Assembly (NCBI GenBank): GCA_004554165.1
Contig: SFNQ01000013.1
Location: forward strand, 1 to 64,000
DNA: 64,000 nt
Reading direction: 5' to 3'
Origin: Clostridiales bacterium
GTDB taxonomy: Bacteria > Bacillota > Clostridia > Christensenellales > CAG-138
Every line of letters begins with the position of its first letter. The stretch's first letter is position 1. Shown here piece after piece: positions 43,216 through 50,042 of this stretch. A program made the translations under genes and the position numbers. Under the pieces are notes generated by a model. It was not told where the DNA came from and did no database searches. It saw only the letters and a program-made list of their open reading frames with translations.

Positions 43216-44643
43216 ATGATACGAATCGGCGAAAAACTCAACGGCGCCATAGGGGCCGTGGCCGCGGCCATCGCCGCGCGGGACGCGGCGGCCCTGCAGG
43301 AGCGGGCGCGCCAGCAGGCGGCGGCGGGGGCGGATTATCTGGACCTGTGCGCGGCGGTGTCCGAAGACGAGCTGCCGACGCTCCGCTTTATGATTGAATC
43401 GGTGCAGGCGGTGTCGGACCTGCCGCTTTGCATCGACAGCCCGGACCCGCGGGTTTGCGCCGCGGCGATGGCCTGCTGCGCGCGGCCCGGCATTGTCAAT
43501 TCCATCTCCATGGAGGGGGAGAAGGCGGAGCTGCTTCTGCCCGCCGTGGCCGGGACGGACTGGGGGGTGATCGCGCTGCTGTGCGACGAGCGCGGCATAC
43601 CGGACAGCGCGGTGGGGCGGCTGGCCGTACTGGAGCGCATCCTCCGGCGGGCGGCGCACTATGGCGTGCCGGAGCGCAGCATCTATGTGGACCCCATGGT
43701 GGAGGCGCTGTCCGCAAATCCCCGGGCCTTTTTGATCTTTCTGGACTGCGTGCGGGAGATTCGCGCGCAGCATCCGCAAATCCATATTGTCAGCGGCCTG
43801 TCCAACATCTCCTTTGGCCTGCCCGCGCGAAAGAGCCTGCACGGCGCCTTCTTTCAGCTTGCCCGGGAGGCGGGCATGGACGCGGCCATCTGCGATCCCG
43901 CGGTGGCGTCGCTTCCCGTGGAGCCGCTGGCCGTGGAGGCGCTGATGGGCCGCGACCCCGGCTGCCGGAACTATATCGCCGCCCATACCCGGGGCCGGGG
44001 GACGGAGGCTGCGCAGTCGGCGCGGGAGCGGCTCATGGCCGCGGTTTCGGAGGGCGAGGCGGAGCGGACCGCCGCGCTGACGGAGGCTGCGCTGGCCTCC
44101 GGGGAAACGCCGCTCTCGCTGCTGGAGGGCATGACTGCGGCCATGGCGGCGCTGGGGGAGCGCTTTGCCGCCGGCGAAGCCTTCATCCCGGAGCTCATCA
44201 TGGCGGCGAAGGCCATGCAGGCGGCATCCGCCGTGCTGAAGCCCCTGCTGGGGGCGGATGCGGTTTCCCGGGGCACGGTGGTCATCGGTACGGTGATGGG
44301 AGATATGCACGATATCGGCAAAAACCTGGTGGCCATGCTGCTGGAGGGCGCGGGCTTCACGGTGATCGACCTCGGCACGGACGTATATCCCGAGGACATC
44401 ATCGAGACGGTGGAGGAGCACCCGGAAACGAAGATTGTGGCGCTCTCCGCGCTGCTGACCACCACCATGCCCGCTATGCGCGATACCGTCGCGGCGCTCC
44501 GGCAGGCGCCCTGCTGCGCCGGAATCAAAATTATGGTCGGCGGTGCGCCGGTGACGGAGGCGTTTGCGCGGGCCATCGGCGCGGACGTTTATACGGACAA
44601 CGCAGCCGCAGCTGCGGAGGCGGCAAAGGCGCTTGTGGAGTAG
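43216..44643 (+). CDS. Fused pterin-binding methyltransferase / corrinoid (B12-binding) protein
   Basis: 475 aa. Residues about 1-260 form a DHPS-like TIM barrel as in methyl-H4folate:corrinoid methyltransferases (IGEKLNGAIGAV, ADYLDLCAA, IVNSISMEGEK, VSGLSNISFGLP). Residues about 270-475 are a corrinoid-binding module: helical cap, then GDMHDIGKNLV with the cobalt-ligand His365, LGTDVYPEDII and KIMVGGAPVTEAFA. This is the middle of MetH without homocysteine and activation domains. It would pass a methyl group between folate and an unknown partner. GGAGGGACAGAAC precedes the ATG. No methyl acceptor or reactivase gene adjoins. Confidence 0.85.
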   Translation: MIRIGEKLNGAIGAVAAAIAARDAAALQERARQQAAAGADYLDLCAAVSEDELPTLRFMIESVQAVSDLPLCIDSPDPRVCAAAMACCARPGIVNSISMEGEKAELLLPAVAGTDWGVIALLCDERGIPDSAVGRLAVLERILRRAAHYGVPERSIYVDPMVEALSANPRAFLIFLDCVREIRAQHPQIHIVSGLSNISFGLPARKSLHGAFFQLAREAGMDAAICDPAVASLPVEPLAVEALMGRDPGCRNYIAAHTRGRGTEAAQSARERLMAAVSEGEAERTAALTEAALASGETPLSLLEGMTAAMAALGERFAAGEAFIPELIMAAKAMQAASAVLKPLLGADAVSRGTVVIGTVMGDMHDIGKNLVAMLLEGAGFTVIDLGTDVYPEDIIETVEEHPETKIVALSALLTTTMPAMRDTVAALRQAPCCAGIKIMVGGAPVTEAFARAIGADVYTDNAAAAAEAAKALVE

Positions 44644-44682
44644 GCCGGCGGGAAAGCATGGCGCCGCAGAGAACCGAGCAGC

Positions 44683-44710
44683 AAAAGGGCCGCGATTTTG
44701 CGGCCCTTTT
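44683..44710 (+). terminator. Terminator of the pterin/corrinoid gene
   Basis: Eleven-bp stem AAAAGGGCCGC / GCGGCCCTTTT with a GATTTT loop and terminal TTTT, 40 bp after the stop. Its right half is repeated after the neighbouring element. Confidence 0.8.
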
Positions 44711-44714
44711 GCCG

Positions 44715-44855
44715 CATATTGTCGAAAAACCAGGGGGTTGATAAGGGGCCGCAGCCCCTTATGTTCCATCCGGCTCTGACGACAAGTGCGTCAGAACGGA
44801 TGAAAACCCGGAGGTTTTCGTACGTTGCAGGTTTTGCCGCCCGGGAGCGAATGCG
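44715..44855. mobile_element. Interspersed structured element, copy 2 (3'-truncated)
   Basis: Starts CATAT-TGTCGAAAAA and follows copy 1 almost exactly through the first three hairpins into the AGGTTTTGCC arm, then stops after GAGCGAATGCG. Right end and terminator hairpin are missing. It is bounded by a perfect 23-bp direct repeat, GCGATTTTGCGGCCCTTTTG plus CCG, at 44692-44714 and 44856-44878. Confidence 0.78.
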
Positions 44856-44878
44856 GCGATTTTGCGGCCCTTTTGCCG

Positions 44879-45199
44879 GTTTGATCCGGCAAAGCACGGT
44901 ATGAATTTCAAAAAAAAGGGGGGAATTTCATACAACCGCCGGACGGGTGTGAAAGGACCACCCGTCCGGCGACGGGCATGCCCGTCGGGCGGCGCGGGGC
45001 AAACTGCCTGGCGCGCCTGCCGAACCATGAAAGACGGGACAACTCTGCTGTCTCCAGACTTCCTTCAGTCTGATATACATATACCATAACAGGAAAGAAC
45101 ATAAAAGTAAAGCAAATTTTTAATTTTGAATTATGGTATAGTTTGCAAGCAAAGCGAAAACTATAATAATTATATCAATATAGCAGGAAGTAGGTTGGA
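44879..45199. other. Spacer; AT-rich upstream region of the RHH gene
   Basis: No supported gene. Near the end, TATAGTTT (45137-45144) and AAACTATA (45158-45165) form an inverted repeat overlapping a TATAAT (45162-45167); a fitting operator for the small ribbon-helix-helix protein downstream. Confidence 0.5.
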
Positions 45200-45379
45200 A
45201 TGGACAAGCTGGTTATCCTTCCCAAGGAAGACAAATACGTTACAATGACCATTCGTATTGAACGCTCGATACAGGAGAAGTACGGTGAGCTTGCGGCTAG
45301 GACCGGCCGTTCCAGAAACGAGCTGATCGGCATGGCCCTGCAATACGCGATTGATAACATGGAAGTCCGGGAGAAGTAA
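45200..45379 (+). CDS. Small ribbon-helix-helix (CopG/Arc-like) protein
   Basis: 59 aa. A beta-strand YVTMTIRIERSI followed by two helices, QEKYGELAARTGRS and RNELIGMALQYAIDN, the CopG/RHH pattern, so a dimeric DNA-binding protein. GGAAGTAGG lies 7-8 bp before the ATG. It stands alone, with no toxin gene beside it, between AT-rich upstream sequence with an inverted repeat over its -10 and a strong terminator. An autoregulator or orphan antitoxin-like regulator are both possible. Confidence 0.75.
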   Translation: MDKLVILPKEDKYVTMTIRIERSIQEKYGELAARTGRSRNELIGMALQYAIDNMEVREK

Positions 45380-45405
45380 ATATATAATAGGGTAGAGAAG
45401 CCGAT

Positions 45406-45438
45406 CCGGCCTGCGGCATGCGCCGCAGGCCGGCTTTT
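45406..45438 (+). terminator. Terminator of the RHH gene
   Basis: Twelve-bp stem CCGGCCTGCGGC / GCCGCAGGCCGG with an ATGC loop followed by CTTTT. It stands between convergent genes. Confidence 0.85.
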
Positions 45439-45453
45439 GTTTCGCGCGGCGCA

Positions 45454-46257
45454 TCAGCGGGTGAGCTTTTTTTCCAATGCTGCCACGGCGTAGTACATGC
45501 CCGCCGCAAGCAGGCAGAGCACCACAATGCTGGCCATAACCAGATCCAGCTTAAAGACCTGCCCGCCGTAGACAATCAGGTAGCCGAGCCCCGATTTCGA
45601 TACCAGATATTCGCCCACAATCACGCCCACCCAGCTCATGCCCACGGAGATCTTTAGCGCCGCCATCATGGTCGGCACCGCCGCAGGCAGCACCACCAGC
45701 GTGAAGATCTGGAGCTTTGTGGCGCCCAGCGTTTTCATGAGCAGCTGCTTTTCCCCCGTGATGTCCAGAAACCCCGTCAGCACCGTTACGATCGTCACAA
45801 CCAGCGAGATCAGCACCGCCATCACGATGATCGAGCCCATGCCGGAGCCGATCCACACGATGAGGATGGGGCCCAGGGCAATCTTCGGCAGGGCGTTGAG
45901 CACGACGAGATAGGGGTCGAGAATCCTGCATAGCGTGGGACTCCACCAGAGCAGCGCCGCGATGACGACGCCAAGGAGCGTTCCGAGCAGAAAGCCCGCC
46001 ACGGTTTCAAACAGCGTCGTGCCGATGTGCAAAAACAGCTGGCCGCCCTGCATCAGCCGGCCGATGGTGGCGGCGACGCGGGAGGGGCTGCTGGTAATGA
46101 ACGGGTCGATCCAGGAGAGTTGCGCCGCCAGCTCCCAGAGCCCGATGAAGGCAAGTAAAACCACATACCGCATGAGCACCACAAAGCGGGCGCTCCGCCT
46201 GCGCGCGGCAAGGTAGGCCCGGCGTTCTGCGGAGAGTTCCAGTTGTTCAGACGCCAT
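45454..46257 (-). CDS. ABC importer permease, SsuC/TauC/ThiX type
   Basis: 267 aa with about six membrane helices and the family's EAA-like loop LGATKLQIFTLVVLPAAVP. The start at 46257 has GAAGGAGCTGG upstream inside the end of the ATPase gene, so the two genes overlap by 11 bp. Members import sulfonates, taurine, nitrate or pyrimidine precursors of thiamine. The substrate-binding protein, normally in the same operon, is missing here, so specificity is open. Confidence 0.88.
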   Translation of the reverse strand: MASEQLELSAERRAYLAARRRSARFVVLMRYVVLLAFIGLWELAAQLSWIDPFITSSPSRVAATIGRLMQGGQLFLHIGTTLFETVAGFLLGTLLGVVIAALLWWSPTLCRILDPYLVVLNALPKIALGPILIVWIGSGMGSIIVMAVLISLVVTIVTVLTGFLDITGEKQLLMKTLGATKLQIFTLVVLPAAVPTMMAALKISVGMSWVGVIVGEYLVSKSGLGYLIVYGGQVFKLDLVMASIVVLCLLAAGMYYAVAALEKKLTR

Positions 46258-47014
46258 GATGTTCCAGCTCCTTCCAGATGGTGTCAAACAGTTCCGAGAA
46301 TTCCTTTGCGCTGCGCCGCCGGGAGGGCGGGCCGTCCTGAGACAGGCAGACCCGATGCTCCGTTTTCAGCCGCGCGGGCCGGTCGGAGAACACAAGAATG
46401 CGGTCCGACAGGGAGATGGCCTCCGCAATGTCGTGGGTAACGAGGATGGCCGTTTTATGCTCCGTGCGGATGATGGAATAGATTTCGTCCGCAACGCGCA
46501 GCCGCGTCTGATAATCCAGCGCGGAAAAGGGCTCGTCGAGCAGCAGGAGCTTCGGGTCGAAGGCCAGCGTCCGGATCAGCGCCACCTTCTGCCGCATGCC
46601 GCCCGAAAGCTGGCGCGGGAAGTGCCCGGCAAAGGCGGAAAGCCCATAGGTTTCGAGCAGTTGCCTTGCGTGGGCCCTGCGCTCGGGCGTACACAGGTGC
46701 TTGACCTGCAGCGAGAGCAGCACGTTTTCTTCCACGGTCCGCCAGTCCAGCAGATGGTCCCGCTGCAGCATGTACCCAACCTGCGTGCGATCTCCCGGCT
46801 GCCTGCCCAGCAGCCTTACCTCGCCGCCGGACGGCTGGATCAGGCCCATCAGCAGAGAGAGCACCGTCGTTTTGCCGCAGCCGGAAGGGCCCACGATGGA
46901 GACGAACTCTCCCTCATATACGGAAAACGAGAGATCGGAAACCGCGAGGGTTTCCGCAAGCTGTTCCTGATATGATAAACGAACCCTGTCGAGTTGTGCG
47001 ATCGGTTCCTTCAT
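46247..47014 (-). CDS. ABC importer ATPase, SsuB/TauB type
   Basis: 255 aa. Walker A GPSGCGKTT, Q-loop YMLQRDHLLDW, signature LSGGMRQKV, Walker B LLLLDEPFSALD, H-loop VTHDIAEAI. TTTGGAGGGG precedes the ATG. Energises the coupled permease at 45454-46257. No sulfur-metabolism or thiamine genes are adjacent to fix the substrate. Confidence 0.92.
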   Translation of the reverse strand: MKEPIAQLDRVRLSYQEQLAETLAVSDLSFSVYEGEFVSIVGPSGCGKTTVLSLLMGLIQPSGGEVRLLGRQPGDRTQVGYMLQRDHLLDWRTVEENVLLSLQVKHLCTPERRAHARQLLETYGLSAFAGHFPRQLSGGMRQKVALIRTLAFDPKLLLLDEPFSALDYQTRLRVADEIYSIIRTEHKTAILVTHDIAEAISLSDRILVFSDRPARLKTEHRVCLSQDGPPSRRRSAKEFSELFDTIWKELEHHGV

Positions 47015-47116
47015 ATTTCCCCTCCAAATTCCGGTAAGATAGATACCTCATACTATGACGATTTTTGTCACGGCGTGTTGCGGGATCGCATAGAAATGGA
47101 GGGAGGAGGGGAAACC

Positions 47117-47323
47117 ATGGGAAACGATCGGAATGGCAAGCGCTGCTGCGGCCCTGGGATTTTCTGGCGGCCCCGACGCAAGCAGAAACGCCTGCTGGGA
47201 CTGGCGTGCGTCCTGGCGGGCGTTCTGATACTGATCTGTTTTTTGCCGGAATGGGTACTGGCGATCGGGTTTGCGCTGGTGTTCTTTGCGATAGGCGCAA
47301 GGCTTTGCCAGAAGTTCAGATGA
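47117..47323 (+). CDS. Small two-helix membrane protein
   Basis: 68 aa. Basic, Cys-containing N-terminus (RCCGPGIFWRPRRKQKR) then two membrane helices, LLGLACVLAGVLILICF and VLAIGFALVFFAIGARL. Similar small unnamed proteins with a CCGPGIF-type start occur in Clostridia. GGAGGAGGGGAAACC makes a strong ribosome site for the ATG at 47117. Divergent from the ABC genes and overlapping the 3' end of the convergent deoxyribosyltransferase-like gene by 8 bp. Function unknown. Confidence 0.65.
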   Translation: MGNDRNGKRCCGPGIFWRPRRKQKRLLGLACVLAGVLILICFLPEWVLAIGFALVFFAIGARLCQKFR

Positions 47324-47720
47324 GCGAGGGCAGGCGCGCGAGCAGCTCCTCAAAGGAGCAGACCACCCGCGTCACCGCCGGATGGTGGTAGAACACGCAG
47401 AAGCCGTCCGCGCCCGCAAAGGGCGCGCTGCTCTCCGAAAAGACGAGGATGCGCCTTTTTTGCGCCGCCGTTGCAATGGCAAGTCCCAGCTCTGCGTGCG
47501 TGCCGCGCCCGCCGGGCAGGAGCAGCAGCACCAGCTCCGCCTCCGCTACCGCGCGGGATTCCGTAAGCGCGACCTGCTCCTTTTTTCCCGGAGGAGCCGC
47601 AGCCACGCTGCCGTGCCTCGTCCAGTCGTAGGTGCGCGTATGGCCGAGGGCGTTCAGCCTCGCTGCGGCTTCGTTGACGCGCGCGGCGTTTTCCACGCCG
47701 CTTGCCACATAGTAGGTCAT
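47316..47720 (-). CDS. Nucleoside 2-deoxyribosyltransferase-like protein
   Basis: 134 aa. MTYYVASGVENAARVNEAAARL at the start and LLLLPGGRGTHAELGLAIA in the middle match the nucleoside deoxyribosyltransferase / group of small Rossmann-like proteins in which the Glu of the HAELG motif is catalytic. The ATG overlaps the thymidine kinase stop by 4 bp, so it is translationally coupled and likely acts in deoxynucleoside salvage. An NDT-fold signalling enzyme is a less likely alternative. Confidence 0.75.
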   Translation of the reverse strand: MTYYVASGVENAARVNEAAARLNALGHTRTYDWTRHGSVAAAPPGKKEQVALTESRAVAEAELVLLLLPGGRGTHAELGLAIATAAQKRRILVFSESSAPFAGADGFCVFYHHPAVTRVVCSFEELLARLPSLI

Positions 47721-48325
47721 TGGCCGTCCTCCTTCCGGCGCGCAAGATCCTCTGCGCGCAGGCCGGGGCCGGGGTCGCCCTCCATCCAGTGCCTGCGGCA
47801 CAGGCCGATGTATTTGTCGTTGGCGCCGAGCACGACCTGCTCTCCCTGCCGGGTGATGCCGCCTTTGCCGTCCAGCCGGGCGTTGTGCGTCGCCTTCCTG
47901 CCGCACCAGCAGATGGTCTTGACCTCCTCGATGGAATCGGCAAGGGCCAGAAGCCAGTGGCTGCCGGGGAAGAAGTTTCCCTGGAAGTCCGTGCGCAGGC
48001 CGTAGCAGATGACGGGAACCTGGTATTCATCCACGATGCGTACCAGCAGCTCCACCTGCTCCTTTGTGAGGAACTGCGCCTCATCCACAATCAGGCAGTC
48101 ATAGGCGTGCGCGCGCACTTTATCAAGGTCCAGCGCGTCAAAGAGGGTACATTCGGCCTGAAGGCCCGAGCGGGAACGAATGGTGAATTTGCCGTCGCGG
48201 GTATCCACGGCGGGCTTGAGCAAAAGCGCGTTCTGGCCGCGCTCATGGTAATTGTACCAGACCATGATGGCGTTGGCGGTCTTACTGGACCCCATCGCGC
48301 CATAGCGAAAATACAGCTTTGCCAT
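47717..48325 (-). CDS. tdk: Thymidine kinase (type II)
   Basis: 202 aa, standard length. P-loop RYGAMGSSKTANAI at the N-terminus, LIVDEAQFL as Walker B, lasso region, and a zinc-binding cysteine set in TICWCGRKATHNAR and GLCRRHW. It phosphorylates thymidine or deoxyuridine with ATP. A GGGAG lies 12 bp before the ATG. It leads a two-gene salvage unit with the deoxyribosyltransferase-like protein. Confidence 0.95.
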   Translation of the reverse strand: MAKLYFRYGAMGSSKTANAIMVWYNYHERGQNALLLKPAVDTRDGKFTIRSRSGLQAECTLFDALDLDKVRAHAYDCLIVDEAQFLTKEQVELLVRIVDEYQVPVICYGLRTDFQGNFFPGSHWLLALADSIEEVKTICWCGRKATHNARLDGKGGITRQGEQVVLGANDKYIGLCRRHWMEGDPGPGLRAEDLARRKEDGQ

Positions 48326-48479
48326 ACGGTTGCAGCACTCCCTGTCAAAAAGATGACGCAGCGCGTCTTTTTGTATTGTAGCAGACCGGGGAAGGGATGG
48401 AAAGAGAAGCGCCTGTCACACAAAAATATATCTTTTGACAATTTGGAAAAGAAACTGCGAAAATAGCGTGATTTTTTTG

Positions 48480-48508
48480 TTGACTTCAATAGATTACTTG
48501 ATTATAAT
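48480..48508 (+). promoter_or_regulatory. Promoter of rpsU
   Basis: TTGACT (48480-48485), 17 bp, TATAAT (48503-48508), in an AT-rich stretch about 57 bp before the rpsU start. Confidence 0.85.
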
Positions 48509-48564
48509 ACCCCATAGCGTCTTCACTTTAGGAAGTGTCGCACAAGAGGGGAGGGAAATGGGAA

Positions 48565-48735
48565 ATGGAAATTCGTGTCGGTGAAAACGAATCCCTGGAA
48601 AGCGCTCTGAAACGATTCAAACGCAAGTGCGCCCGTTCCGGCGTTCTGGCTGAGGTTCGCCGTCGTGAACACTATGAAAAGCCGAGCGTCAAGCGCAAGA
48701 AGAAGGCTGAGGCTGCCAGAAAGCGCAAGTATTAA
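48565..48735 (+). CDS. rpsU: 30S ribosomal protein S21
   Basis: 56-aa, very basic S21: VGENESLESALKRFKRKCA at the N-terminus and a Lys/Arg tail KRKKKAEAARKRKY. The ATG at 48565 is 9 bp after GGGGAGG; an upstream ATG gives a longer form without support. Flanked by a consensus promoter and a strong terminator, so monocistronic here, rather than next to a GatB/YqeY gene as often seen in Firmicutes. Confidence 0.97.
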   Translation: MEIRVGENESLESALKRFKRKCARSGVLAEVRRREHYEKPSVKRKKKAEAARKRKY

Positions 48736-48768
48736 TTGTCGACGCAAATCAAACCGAAACAGGTAAAA

Positions 48769-48796
48769 ACCGCCGTCCTCTGGACGGCGGTTTTTT
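48769..48796 (+). terminator. Terminator of rpsU
   Basis: Ten-bp stem ACCGCCGTCC / GGACGGCGGT with a TCT loop and a T-run, 33 bp after the stop. The following 48797-49000 is very GC-rich with no supported gene. Confidence 0.9.
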
Positions 48797-49022
48797 CGCG
48801 TCGCGGGGGACCGTCGGGCGGCCCCGCGCGCGGCCGCAGGCCGCGCATGCCCGGCGCGCAGTTTTCCGGGGGCCGGGAAAAGCGGGCGGCCCGCGGGCCC
48901 CGCTCCGCCGCGCGCCGGGGCGTTTTGCGCGCAGCGCAAAACGCGGGGCCGCGCCCCGGCTTTCCATTTTTATCGCTTGCTGTTACAATAAGCGTACAAC
49001 AATGCGAAGGGAGGCCTCCGGC

Positions 49023-49910
49023 ATGCAGAGCTTTTTCTGGGACTACAGGCTGGACGCTTCGTTTCCCTTTTCCGCGCTGGACTATTGGGTGACCGACAGC
49101 GTAAGCGACGGTCCGCCCCGCCTGCACTGGCACAACTATTACGAGCTGGGCCTCTGTACCGCCGGCGCAGGCGAGTTCTATTTTGAAGGCAAGGCCTATC
49201 CCTACCGGGCGGGAGATATTTTCCTTGCTAATGATCTGGAGCGTCATGGGGCCGCGACCCTGCCGGAGCAGGAGACGCATTTTCATTTCTTCCTGTTTTT
49301 GCCGGAATTGTTGCTGGAGGGCGCCAGCGTGCGGGAGGCGGAGTACCTGCTGCCCTTCCGGTATGAGGGCGCAGGCTTTTGCAACCGGATTGCCGGGGAC
49401 GGCGACGTCGGGCGAGCGCTCCGGCCGCTGCTGGCGGCGCTCTGGGAGGAGGCCCTGGGAACCCGGCCCGGGCGGGAGCGGCTGATCCGCGCGCTGCTGC
49501 GGCTCGTTCTGGCAGAGTTGTGCAGCTACTTCGCGCTGGACGGGAGCGCCTCCTCTGCGGCGGCGCTGACGGACTATCTGCGCCTGCGTCCTGCGCTTGC
49601 CTATATTGATGCCCACTTTACCGGCCGCCTGAACCAGAAGGAGATTGCCGCGCTGTGCTTTCTCAGCGAGTCGCGTTTCCGGCATCTGTTTCGCCAGCAG
49701 ATGCGGATGAGCTTTCAATCGTATGTGACGAAGCTGCGCTATCTTGAGGCGCGGCGGCGCATTGCCTCCGGCTGCGGCAGCATTGGTGAGGCTGTGCGCG
49801 AGGCGGGCTTTTCCAATGCCTATAGCTTCTATCGGATGTTTGAAGAGGAGGAGGGGGTCACGCCGCTGGCCTGGCGGGCCGGCCTGCACCGGGAGAAAAA
49901 CCAACAATAG
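49023..49910 (+). CDS. AraC family transcriptional regulator
   Basis: 295 aa. N-terminal cupin sensor (HWHNYYELGLCTAGAGEFYF, then YRAGDIFLAND), C-terminal double HTH with LNQKEIAALCFLSESRFRHLFRQ and IGEAVREAGFSNAYSFYRMF. The start at 49023 follows GGGAGGCC. It lies 132 bp upstream of the OYE-type reductase on the same strand, so the natural reading is that it senses a substrate of that enzyme and activates its gene; the ligand is unknown. Confidence 0.92.
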   Translation: MQSFFWDYRLDASFPFSALDYWVTDSVSDGPPRLHWHNYYELGLCTAGAGEFYFEGKAYPYRAGDIFLANDLERHGAATLPEQETHFHFFLFLPELLLEGASVREAEYLLPFRYEGAGFCNRIAGDGDVGRALRPLLAALWEEALGTRPGRERLIRALLRLVLAELCSYFALDGSASSAAALTDYLRLRPALAYIDAHFTGRLNQKEIAALCFLSESRFRHLFRQQMRMSFQSYVTKLRYLEARRRIASGCGSIGEAVREAGFSNAYSFYRMFEEEEGVTPLAWRAGLHREKNQQ

Positions 49911-50042
49911 CCGGATTTGATAAAAACCGAATCGCATTTGACATTTCAGGACGGCTCCCCCCTGCTCTAAAATAGAAGCGGAACCAGAGAATCCCATCGC
50001 CTTATCCCCTGTCTTTTTATCGAATGAAAAGGAGAAATTGCC

